This document shows positions 34,243 to 43,317 of a stretch of 58,811 nt of DNA, piece after piece (positions within the stretch are counted from its first letter, which is position 1; every line of letters begins with the position of its first letter). Origin of the DNA: Anaerolineales bacterium (GTDB taxonomy: Bacteria > Chloroflexota > Anaerolineae > Anaerolineales > Villigracilaceae). Location: positions 1 to 58,811 of the forward strand of contig JAABUE010000002.1 in assembly GCA_011389535.1 (NCBI GenBank), read 5' to 3'. The notes under the pieces were generated by a model. The model did no database searches. It saw only the letters and a list, made by a program, of their open reading frames with translations, and was not told where the DNA came from. The translations under genes were made by a program, and so were the position numbers.

Positions 34243-34270
34243 CCAAATCCGGGTATCTACCACGGGAATT
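34243..34270 (-). repeat. 28-bp repeat, copy 2 (partner at 5689-5716)
   Basis: The reverse complement matches 5689-5716 at 27 of 28 bases. Here there is no adjoining palindrome, only a short GGGAATTCCC at its edge. It lies between the divergent hicBA and ThyX-like genes. Confidence 0.7.
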
Positions 34271-34349
34271 CCCGATGAGCCCTATTCCTTATACCGTAAA
34301 TCCAGTTTCCAGTTTGATATAATGCGTTCAATTTGCCAGAGGAGTTCCC

Positions 34350-35783
34350 ATGCCCGCGCCCAAACGAGACATTTACCTGCTTTCTTCCAAAGAGCTATCC
34401 CCCGAAACTATCGCGGTGGCCTTTGCCAAGACATCGCGCTTCCCCGATTCCTTCCGCGATATCGCCGCCGACCTGACCGACGAAAAATCCGCGCAGTTCC
34501 ATGAGAAGTGGGTGGTCGGTTACGGGCATGCCTCCGTGGCGGAACATGCTGTGCTGCACCTCGCCATCGAGAATGCATCCCGTATTGCCATGGAGGCGAT
34601 CGAGAGCAACCGTCTGGCATCCTACACCGAAAAATCGACCCGTTATCAAAAGTGGGATCCTGATTCCTTCCATATTCCTGCCGAGCTGGACGGGCATCCA
34701 CTTCGAGACGAGTTCGTCGCTACCTGCCGCATGTTGTTCGAGACCTATGACGCTTCGCTGGAGCCGGTCAAGGCGCTGATCGCTGCGCAAGTCCCGCGCC
34801 GCGAGGACGAAAAGGAAGCTGCCTACGACCGGCGCATCCGTTCACGGTATGTGGACGTGTGCCGCTTCATCCTGCCGGCGGCTTCGCTGGCTAACGTCGG
34901 CATGACTGCCAACGGGCGCGTGCTGGAGAACGCCATCCGTAAGTGGCTGTCAAGTCCACTGGAGGAGGTGCGTGAGATCGGTGAGACGGTCAAGCAGGTG
35001 GCGCGGGGCGAGCTGCCCACGCTGGTCAAGTATGCGGATGCGGTCCCGTATTGGGTAGAGACGGGCAATGATTTTTACCACAGAGCACACCGAGAATACG
35101 GAGAAGAAAATAAAAAAGCCTCCGGTGTAAATGAAACCAAGGGCTTGCTGGCAGATTACGACGGAGATGGCGAAAATAAAGTGCTTGCCGCCGCGTTGTA
35201 CCGTTTTGGGAACACATCTTTTGCGGATGCCATGGAGAAGGTATGTAGTGCAACTCAGCCTGAGCGTGACGATCTGGCTAAATCCTTACTGGGGCGGTTA
35301 GGGCGGTTCGACGTTCCCTTACGCGAGCTGGAGCACTGTACCTACACCTTCGACATGGTCATGGACCAGGGCGCATATGCCGAATTCAAACGGCACCGTA
35401 TGATGACGCAGACGCCACAGACCCAGACGGCTGCACTGGGATACGCGACTCCGCGCTTGATCACAGAAGCAGGCTTCGGGTCGGAGTATGAGGCGGCGAT
35501 GGATGCGGCCCGGTCCACCTGGGAAAAGCTGAACGGGTTCAATCCCTATGTGGCGCAATACGTTGTCCCCAACGGGTTCAACCGCCGCGTGCTGGCAACC
35601 TTCAATTTGCGTGAAGCCTATGCCTTCTGCCAGTTGCGGGGAGCTTCGAATGCGCATTTTTCCATCCGTTTGGTGGCACAGCGTGTGTATGAAGAGATCG
35701 CACGCGTGCACCCGTTGCTGGCAAAATACATGAATTTGCCGGATGAACCCTGGGGGAAGATTGAAGAGGAGTATTTTGCTTAG
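34350..35783 (+). CDS. Tandem ThyX-like flavin-dependent thymidylate synthase homologue
   Basis: The 477-residue protein holds two ThyX-type halves, about twice the usual ThyX length. The first half has GHASVAEH (59-66) and SNRLASYTEKSTRY, where the RHR of the RHRX7S signature is SNR. The second half has EHCTYTFDMVMDQ, and an intact RHR (348-350) with TQTPQT. A linker at about 242-262 (starting FYHRAHREYG) is encoded by DNA resembling a dispersed repeat. ThyX makes dTMP from dUMP using methylene-tetrahydrofolate and FAD. With one degenerate half this may act as a pseudo-symmetric enzyme, or have another role; whether it can replace ThyA/ThyX is unknown. Confidence 0.8.
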   Translation: MPAPKRDIYLLSSKELSPETIAVAFAKTSRFPDSFRDIAADLTDEKSAQFHEKWVVGYGHASVAEHAVLHLAIENASRIAMEAIESNRLASYTEKSTRYQKWDPDSFHIPAELDGHPLRDEFVATCRMLFETYDASLEPVKALIAAQVPRREDEKEAAYDRRIRSRYVDVCRFILPAASLANVGMTANGRVLENAIRKWLSSPLEEVREIGETVKQVARGELPTLVKYADAVPYWVETGNDFYHRAHREYGEENKKASGVNETKGLLADYDGDGENKVLAAALYRFGNTSFADAMEKVCSATQPERDDLAKSLLGRLGRFDVPLRELEHCTYTFDMVMDQGAYAEFKRHRMMTQTPQTQTAALGYATPRLITEAGFGSEYEAAMDAARSTWEKLNGFNPYVAQYVVPNGFNRRVLATFNLREAYAFCQLRGASNAHFSIRLVAQRVYEEIARVHPLLAKYMNLPDEPWGKIEEEYFA

Positions 35784-35881
35784 GCAGTATCCGAAAAACA
35801 CGCTCTAGGCGGCGTCCTCGCCGCCGGGACGGGCAACTGCCGGAGAAACTTACTGGGCGGGTTTCAGCCCCGCCGAGAACG

Positions 35882-36865
35882 TTAATCTTCGTCGTCCTCT
35901 TTTTCTATTCCAAATATCTGATCAATTTGCGCCATGATCTCGGGGGTGAATTTGTCCACAAATTCCAGGGCTTTCATATTCTCGTGAACCTGTTCCACGC
36001 GGCTGGCGCCAGTGATAACGGTGCTGACGTAGGGATTTTGCAGGCACCAGGCCAGCGCGAACTGGGCCAGGGAGGCGCCCATCTCTGTGGCCAGCGGTTC
36101 CAGGGCAGCAACTCTGGCGAGTTTGTCTTTGTCGGTCATATCATCATGCAGCCAGCCATAACCATCGAGTGCGGCGCGGCTATCTTCCGGGATGCCGCCT
36201 ACATACTTGCCGGTTAATAGGCCAGATGCCAGCGGGCTCCAGGTGGTCGAGCCGTAGCCGTAATCTTTGTAAACGCGCTTATATTCGGGGCTGAAGCGAT
36301 ACCGCTCGAACAGGTTATACACCGGCTGCTCCATGACCGGTTTGTGCAAGTGGTGCCGCTCTGCAATCTCAATCGCGGCGACGATCTCGGCCGCCGCCCA
36401 TTCGGATGTCCCCCAGTAGAACGCCTTGCCCTTTTCGAGGATGCTGTGCATTGCCCAGACGGTCTCTTCGATTGATGTGGTGGGGTCGGGGCGGTGACAG
36501 AAGATCAGGTCGACATAATCGAGTTGAAGACGTTCGAGCGAGCCATCGATCCCTTCGATCAGTCGCTTGCGGTTGAGCGTGTTGCGTTCATTGGGACCTT
36601 TGTGCAGTCCCCAGTAGAACTTGGTCGAGACCAGATAGCTGCTGCGTCGCCAGCCCAGCTCCTTGAGCGCTGCGCCCATCACTTCTTCGGATTTCCCGTT
36701 CGCATACACTTCGGCGTTATCGAAGAAATTTACACCTGCATCATATGCGGCGGCCATCATTTCTACTGCGGATTCGATCCCCGCCTGGTTGTGGAACGTG
36801 ACCCACGAGCCAAAGGAAAGTTCGCTTACCTGTATCCCCGCCTTCCCCAGATGACGATATTTCAT
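35882..36865 (-). CDS. Aldo/keto reductase, potassium-channel-beta-subunit-like
   Basis: The 327-residue TIM-barrel protein shows [18 protein letters not shown] (Asp and catalytic Tyr), the catalytic Lys in VSTKFYW and His in IFCHRPDP, and the NADPH-binding C-terminal [11 protein letters not shown]. The sequence is closest in pattern to YghZ/Kv-beta-type reductases. It probably reduces aldehydes with NADPH. It is a single gene preceded by a GC-rich hairpin-prone spacer; start ATG follows AGGAGGC. Confidence 0.93.
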   Translation of the reverse strand: MKYRHLGKAGIQVSELSFGSWVTFHNQAGIESAVEMMAAAYDAGVNFFDNAEVYANGKSEEVMGAALKELGWRRSSYLVSTKFYWGLHKGPNERNTLNRKRLIEGIDGSLERLQLDYVDLIFCHRPDPTTSIEETVWAMHSILEKGKAFYWGTSEWAAAEIVAAIEIAERHHLHKPVMEQPVYNLFERYRFSPEYKRVYKDYGYGSTTWSPLASGLLTGKYVGGIPEDSRAALDGYGWLHDDMTDKDKLARVAALEPLATEMGASLAQFALAWCLQNPYVSTVITGASRVEQVHENMKALEFVDKFTPEIMAQIDQIFGIEKEDDED

Positions 36866-36980
36866 GTTGCCTCCTGAAACGATTTTCTAAAAAGTTCTGC
36901 CAGCAGTACAACTGCTGACGGGCGTCAGCCACCACCTCGCGGGTAAATTATAACTTCTCGTCACAAGTATAATCCTGGGA

Positions 36981-37922
36981 ATGATACGCATCCTTTTGCT
37001 TTTCGCGCTCCTGTTGACTGCCTGCGCGCCGCAAGCTGCCAGCCAGACGCCTACCCCCCTCGGAACGTTGCTCCCCTACGTTACTCGGACACCCAGCGCT
37101 ACACTTGAGCAGCCTGATGGCCTGGTCGTTGCTTTCGAGACACCCCTCCCATCTCCCACACCGTTCGTGTACGTGATACAGGCCGGAGATACGATGGGCA
37201 GTATTGCGTTCCAATTCGGGATGACAGTGGACCTGCTGATGGCGGCCAACCCGGATGTTTCCCCGAACAGCATGTCCGTCGGGACGGAACTCCGAATCCC
37301 CAGCGATCCGGACAACCCCACCGGCGCTCCTACCTCGACCCCCGTGCCTGCTCCCGTTAGACAGATTGAATGCTATCCCACTTCGGACCAGGGATTGTGG
37401 TGCTTCGTGCTGGTCCACAACGACACGTCTAATATGATCGAGAACCTGTCCGCGCAGTTGACCCTGGTGGACGCAGATGGAGAAAATTTGGCCAGTGGCC
37501 TCGCGATCTCACCGCTCAACGTCCTGCCAATCGATTCGTCCCTGCCGTTGATGGTCTACTTCCCGCCGGTTATCCCGACTGATGCGCTCCCCCAGGCCCA
37601 GGTGCTGAGCGGCATCCACCTGGAGCCCGATGACGAGCGTTACCTGCCCGCCACGCTCCACAACACCCTGGCCCTGATAGATAGTTCCGGGCGCAGCGCG
37701 CTGGTCAACGGCACAGTCCGCCTGCCGGAAGAGGTGCCCCTTGCAAAGCTGGTCTGGGTGGCGGCGGTCGCTTATGATGAGTCCGACCGCGTGGTAGGTG
37801 TACGCCGCTGGGAATCGACCGCCGGAGTAGCACCAGGCGGTAGTTTACAATTCTCGTTTGAAGTGTCCGCTTTAGCAGGGGCAATCGAGCGCGTAGAGTT
37901 TGTGGTGGAGGCAAGGCCATAG
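36981..37922 (+). CDS. LysM-domain lipoprotein
   Basis: The 313-residue protein has a lipoprotein signal (LLTAC, Cys15), a Pro/Thr-rich spacer, one LysM domain at about 64-108 (VIQAGDTMGSIAFQFGM, LLMAANP, LRIP) and a ~190-residue C-terminal beta-rich domain. LysM binds peptidoglycan or other N-acetylglucosamine polymers, so it is likely a cell-envelope protein. The C-terminal domain (FxLxxxNDTS, DADGENLASG) is like the 'FxLYD'-type domains that describe charged loops in lipoproteins; its ligand is unknown. Confidence 0.85.
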   Translation: MIRILLLFALLLTACAPQAASQTPTPLGTLLPYVTRTPSATLEQPDGLVVAFETPLPSPTPFVYVIQAGDTMGSIAFQFGMTVDLLMAANPDVSPNSMSVGTELRIPSDPDNPTGAPTSTPVPAPVRQIECYPTSDQGLWCFVLVHNDTSNMIENLSAQLTLVDADGENLASGLAISPLNVLPIDSSLPLMVYFPPVIPTDALPQAQVLSGIHLEPDDERYLPATLHNTLALIDSSGRSALVNGTVRLPEEVPLAKLVWVAAVAYDESDRVVGVRRWESTAGVAPGGSLQFSFEVSALAGAIERVEFVVEARP

Positions 37923-37933
37923 CCCTTCCCCGT

Positions 37934-37979
37934 CCCTCCCCCAAATTTCCACTGAAGTTCGCGGGAATTTGGGGGAGGG
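37934..37979. terminator. Long bidirectional hairpin between convergent genes
   Basis: Bases 37934-37950 pair with 37963-37979 (17 bp, one G-U pair) around a 12-base loop. The arms are CCCTCCCCCAAATTTCC and its complement. There is no clear T-run, so it may be a repeat-derived terminator. Confidence 0.6.
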
Positions 37980-38002
37980 TGGCCGGAGGCCGGGTGGGGG
38001 CC

Positions 38003-39598
38003 CTATTTCCCTTCCAGCCACATATATCGTTCGATCGGTACATCGATCGGGGTAAAAACGTAACCCTTCACATACGGCTTGACTAACTGGTAGGAAAGCG
38101 AATGGGCCGTAAACAGCACGGGCGCATCGTCCACGATGATCTGTTCGGCCTGCTGGTACATTTCAATCCGTTTGGATACATCCTGTTCTACCCGCGCCAG
38201 TTCGAGCAGCGCATCCAACTCGGGGTTGGAGTAGTCGCCGGTATTTTGGGCAGACCCGCTGTGGAAGAGCACGTCGGCGAAGTTCTCAGGGTCGGGGTAG
38301 TCCGCGCACCAGCCGCCGCCGAAGATTTGTCCGTGCTGGCCGGCGATGACCTTTTCATAGTAATAATTTGGCTCGAGATTTTCCACCATGATCTCTACGC
38401 CCAGCACCTGCTGCCACATTTGCGCCATGGCTGCCACATCCGCGCCGATGCTGGAGCCAATGCCCGCGTCGGTGTAGACGATGGGCGGCAGATTATTCCC
38501 ATATTTTGATTCGGCCAAAAGCTGGCGGGCACGGTCGGGGTCATATGGCATACCCCTCAACCCGATATTGAAGCCGGGCAGCCCGGGCGGATAGATGCCG
38601 ATCGCGGGCAACGCGCGCCCGCTGAGCACCACATCGATATACTTTTGCCGGTCGAACGCCATCGAAAAAGCCTGCCGCACCTTGACATCATCAAAGGGCG
38701 GCTGGGTCACATCGAAGACCACGTACCCTGTGCACAGGCCAACCCCGGTGACCAGTTCGTCGTGCAGCGGCTCGCTCGGGTCGAGAAAACGCTCCGCAGA
38801 AAAATAGGATATCCCGGTCATATCGATTTCGTTCGATTCATACAAACGGATTCCGACGCCGCTATAAAGTTTGACGATCACGTAAGGGATAGAGGGCTTC
38901 CCCAGATAGAAATCCGGATTGGCTTCGTAGGTGATTTGCTCGAAGCGCAACCACTCCGCGAGTCTGTAAGGGCCGGTGCCGTTGGGTGTACGGAACCATT
39001 CTTCACCCGAATCAACATTGGCTTTGTCCAGCACGAAAGCAGTCGGGTAGGTCAGCTTGAGCAGGAAGTATGGTTTAGGCGCGTCGATCGTCACCTGAAG
39101 CGTGCCAGCATCCAGCGCTTCAAGGCCTGTGATGTGCTCAGCCTGCCCCGCATTCATCTCGCGCACGCCGACGATGTCCCCCAGATAGGTCAATGCCGTG
39201 TCAGATTGCAACGCCGGGCTGGCGGCGCGCTCCCAGGAGTAGATCACATCCTGCGCGGTGACAGGACGCCCGTCATGGAATCTGGCGTTCTCCCGCAAGT
39301 GAAAGGTGTAGACCGTCCCGTCCGGATTGGTATCCCAGCTTTCTGCCAGTTCGGGGGTCAGGTTCAGATGCGGATCGAAGGAGACCAGCCCGCTGAAGAC
39401 CAGCTTATTTCCGGAACCATGGGTGGTGGCCGGATCATATTCGCGTGGATTGGTGCTCTCGCCTCCCGCCAGGACCAGGGCCTGCTCCAGCGATCCTTGC
39501 AGCGGATTCCCGTCTGAGGCGTTCGCTGCCAGCCCTGGTACGACAGCAATCAGAACTACGAGGGTGATAAAAAAGAGTGTCTTACGCGCCCGGTTCAT
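38003..39598 (-). CDS. Oligopeptide-type ABC transporter substrate-binding protein
   Basis: Start at 39598 follows AAGGAG. The 531-residue protein has a Sec signal (to about residue 26) and the SBP_bac_5 (DppA/OppA) fold: YDPATTHGSGNKLVFSGL, the LAESWDTNPDGTVYTFHLRE family signature, and RQAFSMAFDRQKYIDVVL. No permease or ATPase genes are next to it, so it is an orphan or serves a transporter elsewhere. It overlaps the upstream protease-like gene by 17 bases, so the two are translated together. Confidence 0.93.
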   Translation of the reverse strand: MNRARKTLFFITLVVLIAVVPGLAANASDGNPLQGSLEQALVLAGGESTNPREYDPATTHGSGNKLVFSGLVSFDPHLNLTPELAESWDTNPDGTVYTFHLRENARFHDGRPVTAQDVIYSWERAASPALQSDTALTYLGDIVGVREMNAGQAEHITGLEALDAGTLQVTIDAPKPYFLLKLTYPTAFVLDKANVDSGEEWFRTPNGTGPYRLAEWLRFEQITYEANPDFYLGKPSIPYVIVKLYSGVGIRLYESNEIDMTGISYFSAERFLDPSEPLHDELVTGVGLCTGYVVFDVTQPPFDDVKVRQAFSMAFDRQKYIDVVLSGRALPAIGIYPPGLPGFNIGLRGMPYDPDRARQLLAESKYGNNLPPIVYTDAGIGSSIGADVAAMAQMWQQVLGVEIMVENLEPNYYYEKVIAGQHGQIFGGGWCADYPDPENFADVLFHSGSAQNTGDYSNPELDALLELARVEQDVSKRIEMYQQAEQIIVDDAPVLFTAHSLSYQLVKPYVKGYVFTPIDVPIERYMWLEGK

Positions 39599-40970
39599 TG
39601 CTGTCTCCTTTGCGCTTCTCGAAAGCCAGGTACGCGCCCAATCCCAGCACACCGAACAGGATCACCAAAACACAGCAGACCGCGGCCAGCATAAGCGTCA
39701 ATTCAATCGGCGGGCCAGTTGGTTGCGGCGTCGGCTGAGCAATGAATGAAGTGGGAATGACATAAGGTGTTGGTGTTACGATCACTGGAGCTCCCGCGAA
39801 GGGCACATAAGTTGGGACAAAGGTCGGGGTGGGCTGGGTGGTCGGTTGCGCAGAAGCAGTCTGCGGCGCAGCCCCGATCGATTCGCGCCAGGCGTTCTCG
39901 AGACCGTCGATGTCAAATCCATAAACCTGGATCAGGGCATCATCGACTGTGGATCCGTCGCGCAGGGCGATGAGCAGGGAATTCATTCTATCCTGCCCGA
40001 AGGTTTCGATCAGGTATTTGACGATGCTGTAAGATTGGCTGTAAGAAAGATAAGCCCTGCTCGGCACTTCGGAAAAGCCGCCGCTGAGAGAACGGATGCT
40101 CAGCAACTGGTCGCTGCGGATGGCCTCGTTGAGTTGCGACTGGGAGGCAGGGTCCAGCTCGCCTTCCCCGTAAACGGCCAGTCCCTCATTGAGCCAGGTA
40201 GGCACATCTCCCAGGCAGGAGAAGGTAAGGTGCCCGACCAGCACGTGGGTGAGCTCGTGGGCGATTGTTGTGCGTCCCCACTCCAGGTCGCGTTGGGAAA
40301 TGCCAATGATGACGATGTCATGGTCGGCATAAGCCATCCCGCCCGTCCAGGAAGGCTCGTAGAGAATGGCGTCTCTCATATCGTCAGTGTTGGCGTAAAT
40401 ATAAAGATGAATGGGTTGATCAGGCTGCAAGCCGGCATCGTTTTGCAGGCGCACAAGTGCAGTCTCCGCGGCATTCAGCAAGTCTTCCGCAAAAGCCCGG
40501 TCTCCGGCATACCAATGGATATTGACCAGGCCGGAAGTGACGGTTTGCCAGTCGTGCATTGCATCCAGCCAGGTAACGGTCTTTTTTTCGGAAACGCTTT
40601 CTACCCCACTTTCGTCAGTGTATCGCCAGCGCCACCACAGTGCAGCGCCGGGGGGCAGCGAGCCAGACTGTCTCATTTCCCAGGTCCATTCGGCAACCAC
40701 GGTGTTGCCGGGTGTGAATTGAGGAAAAGCTTTCGCAACCACGCTACCACAGGTTAATTGGTCTGTGCCGTATTCAAGGACTACGGATGTGATCGGCGCG
40801 CTGCTTTCGATAGTGGCACGGAAGGTGATGCTATCCGGGAAATTGAGCGTTGGCCGGTCGTCAGTCACATTTGCGCCAGGGGCGGCGGATATACCCTTGG
40901 TTGCAGGAAAGGTAAGGGTAACGAGCAGCAGGCCAAACATCAGGGTAAGGAGCGAGGTCCTAAAGCGCAT
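39582..40970 (-). CDS. Membrane-anchored gluzincin-like metalloprotease (peptidase MA type)
   Basis: From the ATG at 40970 (GGAGGA upstream) the protein has 462 residues with a signal sequence, an extracytoplasmic beta domain (about 35-135) and a zinc peptidase domain with HELTH (238-242) and the third ligand in NEGLAVY (Glu262). A Pro/Thr-rich spacer and a C-terminal membrane helix (about 420-445) with a short basic tail follow. Peptidase-MA domains are common in Chloroflexota but have no known substrates. The coupling with an oligopeptide-binding protein suggests peptide release and capture at the cell surface. Confidence 0.85.
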   Translation of the reverse strand: MRFRTSLLTLMFGLLLVTLTFPATKGISAAPGANVTDDRPTLNFPDSITFRATIESSAPITSVVLEYGTDQLTCGSVVAKAFPQFTPGNTVVAEWTWEMRQSGSLPPGAALWWRWRYTDESGVESVSEKKTVTWLDAMHDWQTVTSGLVNIHWYAGDRAFAEDLLNAAETALVRLQNDAGLQPDQPIHLYIYANTDDMRDAILYEPSWTGGMAYADHDIVIIGISQRDLEWGRTTIAHELTHVLVGHLTFSCLGDVPTWLNEGLAVYGEGELDPASQSQLNEAIRSDQLLSIRSLSGGFSEVPSRAYLSYSQSYSIVKYLIETFGQDRMNSLLIALRDGSTVDDALIQVYGFDIDGLENAWRESIGAAPQTASAQPTTQPTPTFVPTYVPFAGAPVIVTPTPYVIPTSFIAQPTPQPTGPPIELTLMLAAVCCVLVILFGVLGLGAYLAFEKRKGDSNEPGA

Positions 40971-41050
40971 AAAATCCTCCAAATAAGGGTGAAACAGGCA
41001 GAGTCTATCATAGCCAATGGAGCCCTTTCAATATTGTGAATAACCCAAGT

Positions 41051-41079
41051 TTGACGCATTAATCCCTTACATGTATAAT
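41051..41079 (+). promoter_or_regulatory. Strong promoter of the PATAN-GTPase-kinase operon
   Basis: TTGACG (41051-41056) and TATAAT (41074-41079) are 17 bp apart, a near-consensus promoter with a start near 41086. A small CCCCC-tgtc-GGGGG hairpin (41089-41102) lies in the leader. Confidence 0.75.
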
Positions 41080-41120
41080 CTTTTCATTCCCCCTGTCGGG
41101 GGACTTATTTGAGGCACGCT

Positions 41121-41927
41121 ATGGCGTTACGTGGAAATTTACGCGACTTCACAATTACTCAACTCCTTAATTTGATTAATCTGGCAGGCAAGACCGGTAC
41201 GCTGGTCGTTGACGGCGCTGCTGACCAGGCTCATGTTGCTTTCCAGAACGGAAAACTTGCTTTTGCGCGCATCGGCAAAGAAGATAACCGTCTGGCAACG
41301 GTATTGCATCGCGCCAATAAGCTGACAGTCAACCAATATCGCGCAATCGTGGAGCGCGCAGGGAATATGACGGATAAAGAGCTGGGTTTATTGCTGATCA
41401 ATGCGGGATATGTAACCCGGGAAGATATTCTCAGTAACTTGCAGGAATACTTCTCACAGACGATCCGAAGATTATATACCTGGGTTGAAGGTTCCTTCCG
41501 ATTTGAAACTGAATTACTTCCCCCGGATGATCGCATTAACGTCCGCCTGGACCTGGAAAATCTAATCATAGAAGGTTCACGGCAGTTGCGAGAATGGGAG
41601 CAGTTGCAGGATGAAATTCCAAGCCTGGAAATGGCTTTAAAATTTACCGATCGCCCTTTGAAAAATGTCAACCTGAGCGTGGAGGAATGGCGGGTTGTTT
41701 CGTACATCAACCCGAAGAATACGCTGAAGCAGATCGCCAATGCGAATAAGATGAACGATCTTGAAATCCGCCGCATTGTATATGGTTTGTTACAGGCTGG
41801 CCTGGTTGAAATTATCCGTCCGGAAGGTGCGAAAGTTTTGCCACACCCGAAGATGTTCCCGACACAGAATAAGGAAGAGCAGAAGTCCCTGGTGAACAAG
41901 CTTATCGGACGCATCCGATCGCTGTAA
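41121..41927 (+). CDS. PATAN-domain (DUF4388) signalling protein
   Basis: The 268-residue protein starts at 41121 (GAGG six bases upstream). Residues 1-110 match the PATAN/DUF4388 pattern (LRGNLRDFTITQLLNLINLAGKTG; AHVAFQNGKLAFARIG; the LLINAGYV repeat), and residues ~150-250 form a winged-helix-like domain (VVSYINPKNTLKQIANANKM, IRRIVYGLLQAGLVE). PATAN proteins are adaptor modules that appear with small GTPases and response regulators in Chloroflexota, cyanobacteria and myxobacteria. It is the first gene of the operon and 28 bases before the GTPase, so a direct pair is likely. Confidence 0.88.
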   Translation: MALRGNLRDFTITQLLNLINLAGKTGTLVVDGAADQAHVAFQNGKLAFARIGKEDNRLATVLHRANKLTVNQYRAIVERAGNMTDKELGLLLINAGYVTREDILSNLQEYFSQTIRRLYTWVEGSFRFETELLPPDDRINVRLDLENLIIEGSRQLREWEQLQDEIPSLEMALKFTDRPLKNVNLSVEEWRVVSYINPKNTLKQIANANKMNDLEIRRIVYGLLQAGLVEIIRPEGAKVLPHPKMFPTQNKEEQKSLVNKLIGRIRSL

Positions 41928-41955
41928 TCGTCACGATTGGGAAGGAATTTTTGTT

Positions 41956-42495
41956 ATGCAAACAGTCAAAATGGTTGTGACAGGGCCCTTCAGCGCTGGT
42001 AAGACCGAGTTTATTCAGTCTGTCAGCGAAATTGATGTTGTTGCCACGGAGCGAAAGATCACGAGCGCTGATGAGCGCTCTGTTAAAGAATCAACAACTG
42101 TAGCGATGGATTTCGGCCGCATCACCGTGGATGAGGATCTGGTTTTGTATCTGTTCGGAACGCCTGGTCAGAAACGTTTTGATTTTATGTGGGAAATCCT
42201 TTCGGAAGGTATGCTGGGGTTTATCGTGATGGTCGACAGCACCCGGCCAGAAACTTTTCGTGAAGCGCGCTCTATCCTTGAAACATTCCGTGCCTATGCG
42301 CCCACACCTTATGTTGTAGCTGCCAATAAACAAGACAAAAAAGATGCCTGGGAGCTGGGGGACATGCGTCACGCGCTGCGATTGGATCAACAAGTAAAGT
42401 TGCTATCTTGCGTAGCGACGGAACGGGAAACGGTTAAAACTGTTTTGTTGGAATTGTTATATAGTATCCTCGCAGAAATGGAGACCGGGGGGTAG
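41956..42495 (+). CDS. Small Ras/MglA-like GTPase
   Basis: The 179-residue protein has the P-loop GPFSAGKTEF (10-19), switch II FGTPGQKRF (67-75), base-specificity motif NKQDK (near 124) and SCVATE for the G5 loop. It is in the group of prokaryotic Ras/Rab-like GTPases (CvnD/MglA relatives). The catalytic region has FGTPGQ, with Gln in the place of Ras Gln61. The neighbouring PATAN protein is a plausible effector or regulator; no roadblock-domain partner is in the operon. Confidence 0.92.
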   Translation: MQTVKMVVTGPFSAGKTEFIQSVSEIDVVATERKITSADERSVKESTTVAMDFGRITVDEDLVLYLFGTPGQKRFDFMWEILSEGMLGFIVMVDSTRPETFREARSILETFRAYAPTPYVVAANKQDKKDAWELGDMRHALRLDQQVKLLSCVATERETVKTVLLELLYSILAEMETGG

Positions 42496-42519
42496 GGGGG
42501 AACCGGAATTTAAGGTTCG

Positions 42520-43317
42520 GTGTCATCAATCACTACTGACCAGGGCATTGTTCATTACGAAGTATATGGACGGGGCCGCCCGGTTATCTTGTTGCATGGA
42601 TGGCTGGGTTCCTGGGGTCTTTGGCAGGAAACTATGGCCTATCTTGGCCAGTACTACCGCACCTATGCGCTTGATTTCTGGGGCTTTGGCGAATCCGGTA
42701 AAAAGCGTGAAACTTACGCCGTGCAGGACTTTGTCAGCTTGGTAGATCAGTTTATGAGCCAGTTGGGCATAGGCAAAGCTCCGCTGGTTGGGCACAGCAT
42801 GGGTGGAACAGTCAGTTTAGCGGTCGCGATCCAATATCCCGAGCGTGTATCCAAAGTTGTGGTTGTGGGCTCGCCCATTGCCGGATCATCCTTGGCTTTG
42901 CCGTTGAAAGCGGCGGGTTATCGTGCGATTGCATTTATGCTTTTCAATATGATGGGACTATTCCGCTTCGGCATGCGCGCCGCCTCACCCTTCATCTGCC
43001 GCGACCCGCGTTTTCCGGACATGATGGACCGCGACCTTACGAGTACGACTGTGCAATCCTTCCTGCGTAGTATCGCCTCCTTGCGGCGTACGGATTTACG
43101 TCCCATGCTGAACGAAATCAAGATACCGGTCTTGGGCATGTACGGAGATAAGGACAATATAGTCCACCCGCAGCAATGGAAACCGCTGTCTGTGGGAGTC
43201 GAGCAAAATAGAATTGAACGTTTTCCAAAAGCCGGACATTTCATTATGATGGATAACCCTGAGCCTTTCATGCAAAAACTCAAGCTGTTTCTTGACGAAG
43301 AATCGCCAACTACATGA
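42520..43317 (+). CDS. Alpha/beta hydrolase, intact triad
   Basis: The 265-residue protein starts with GTG at 42520. It has HGWLGSW for the oxyanion hole, nucleophile elbow GHSMGG (Ser93), acid Asp210/Asp212 (YGDKD) and His240 (AGHF). A cap with PLKAAGYRAI separates core segments. It likely hydrolyses an ester, thioester or similar bond; the substrate is unknown. It is a paralogue of the protein at 55164-55952 (same N-terminal pattern HYEV-GRGRP-HGW-GSW). Overlaps the V4R gene by four bases. Confidence 0.9.
   Translation: MSSITTDQGIVHYEVYGRGRPVILLHGWLGSWGLWQETMAYLGQYYRTYALDFWGFGESGKKRETYAVQDFVSLVDQFMSQLGIGKAPLVGHSMGGTVSLAVAIQYPERVSKVVVVGSPIAGSSLALPLKAAGYRAIAFMLFNMMGLFRFGMRAASPFICRDPRFPDMMDRDLTSTTVQSFLRSIASLRRTDLRPMLNEIKIPVLGMYGDKDNIVHPQQWKPLSVGVEQNRIERFPKAGHFIMMDNPEPFMQKLKLFLDEESPTT

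Noticed and set aside
38645-39517. 290-codon open frame on the plus strand
   Set aside because: Antisense to the oligopeptide-binding protein gene, which has clear family motifs.
39846-40757. 303-codon open frame on the plus strand
   Set aside because: Antisense to the HELTH metalloprotease-like gene; no ribosome-binding site or domain.
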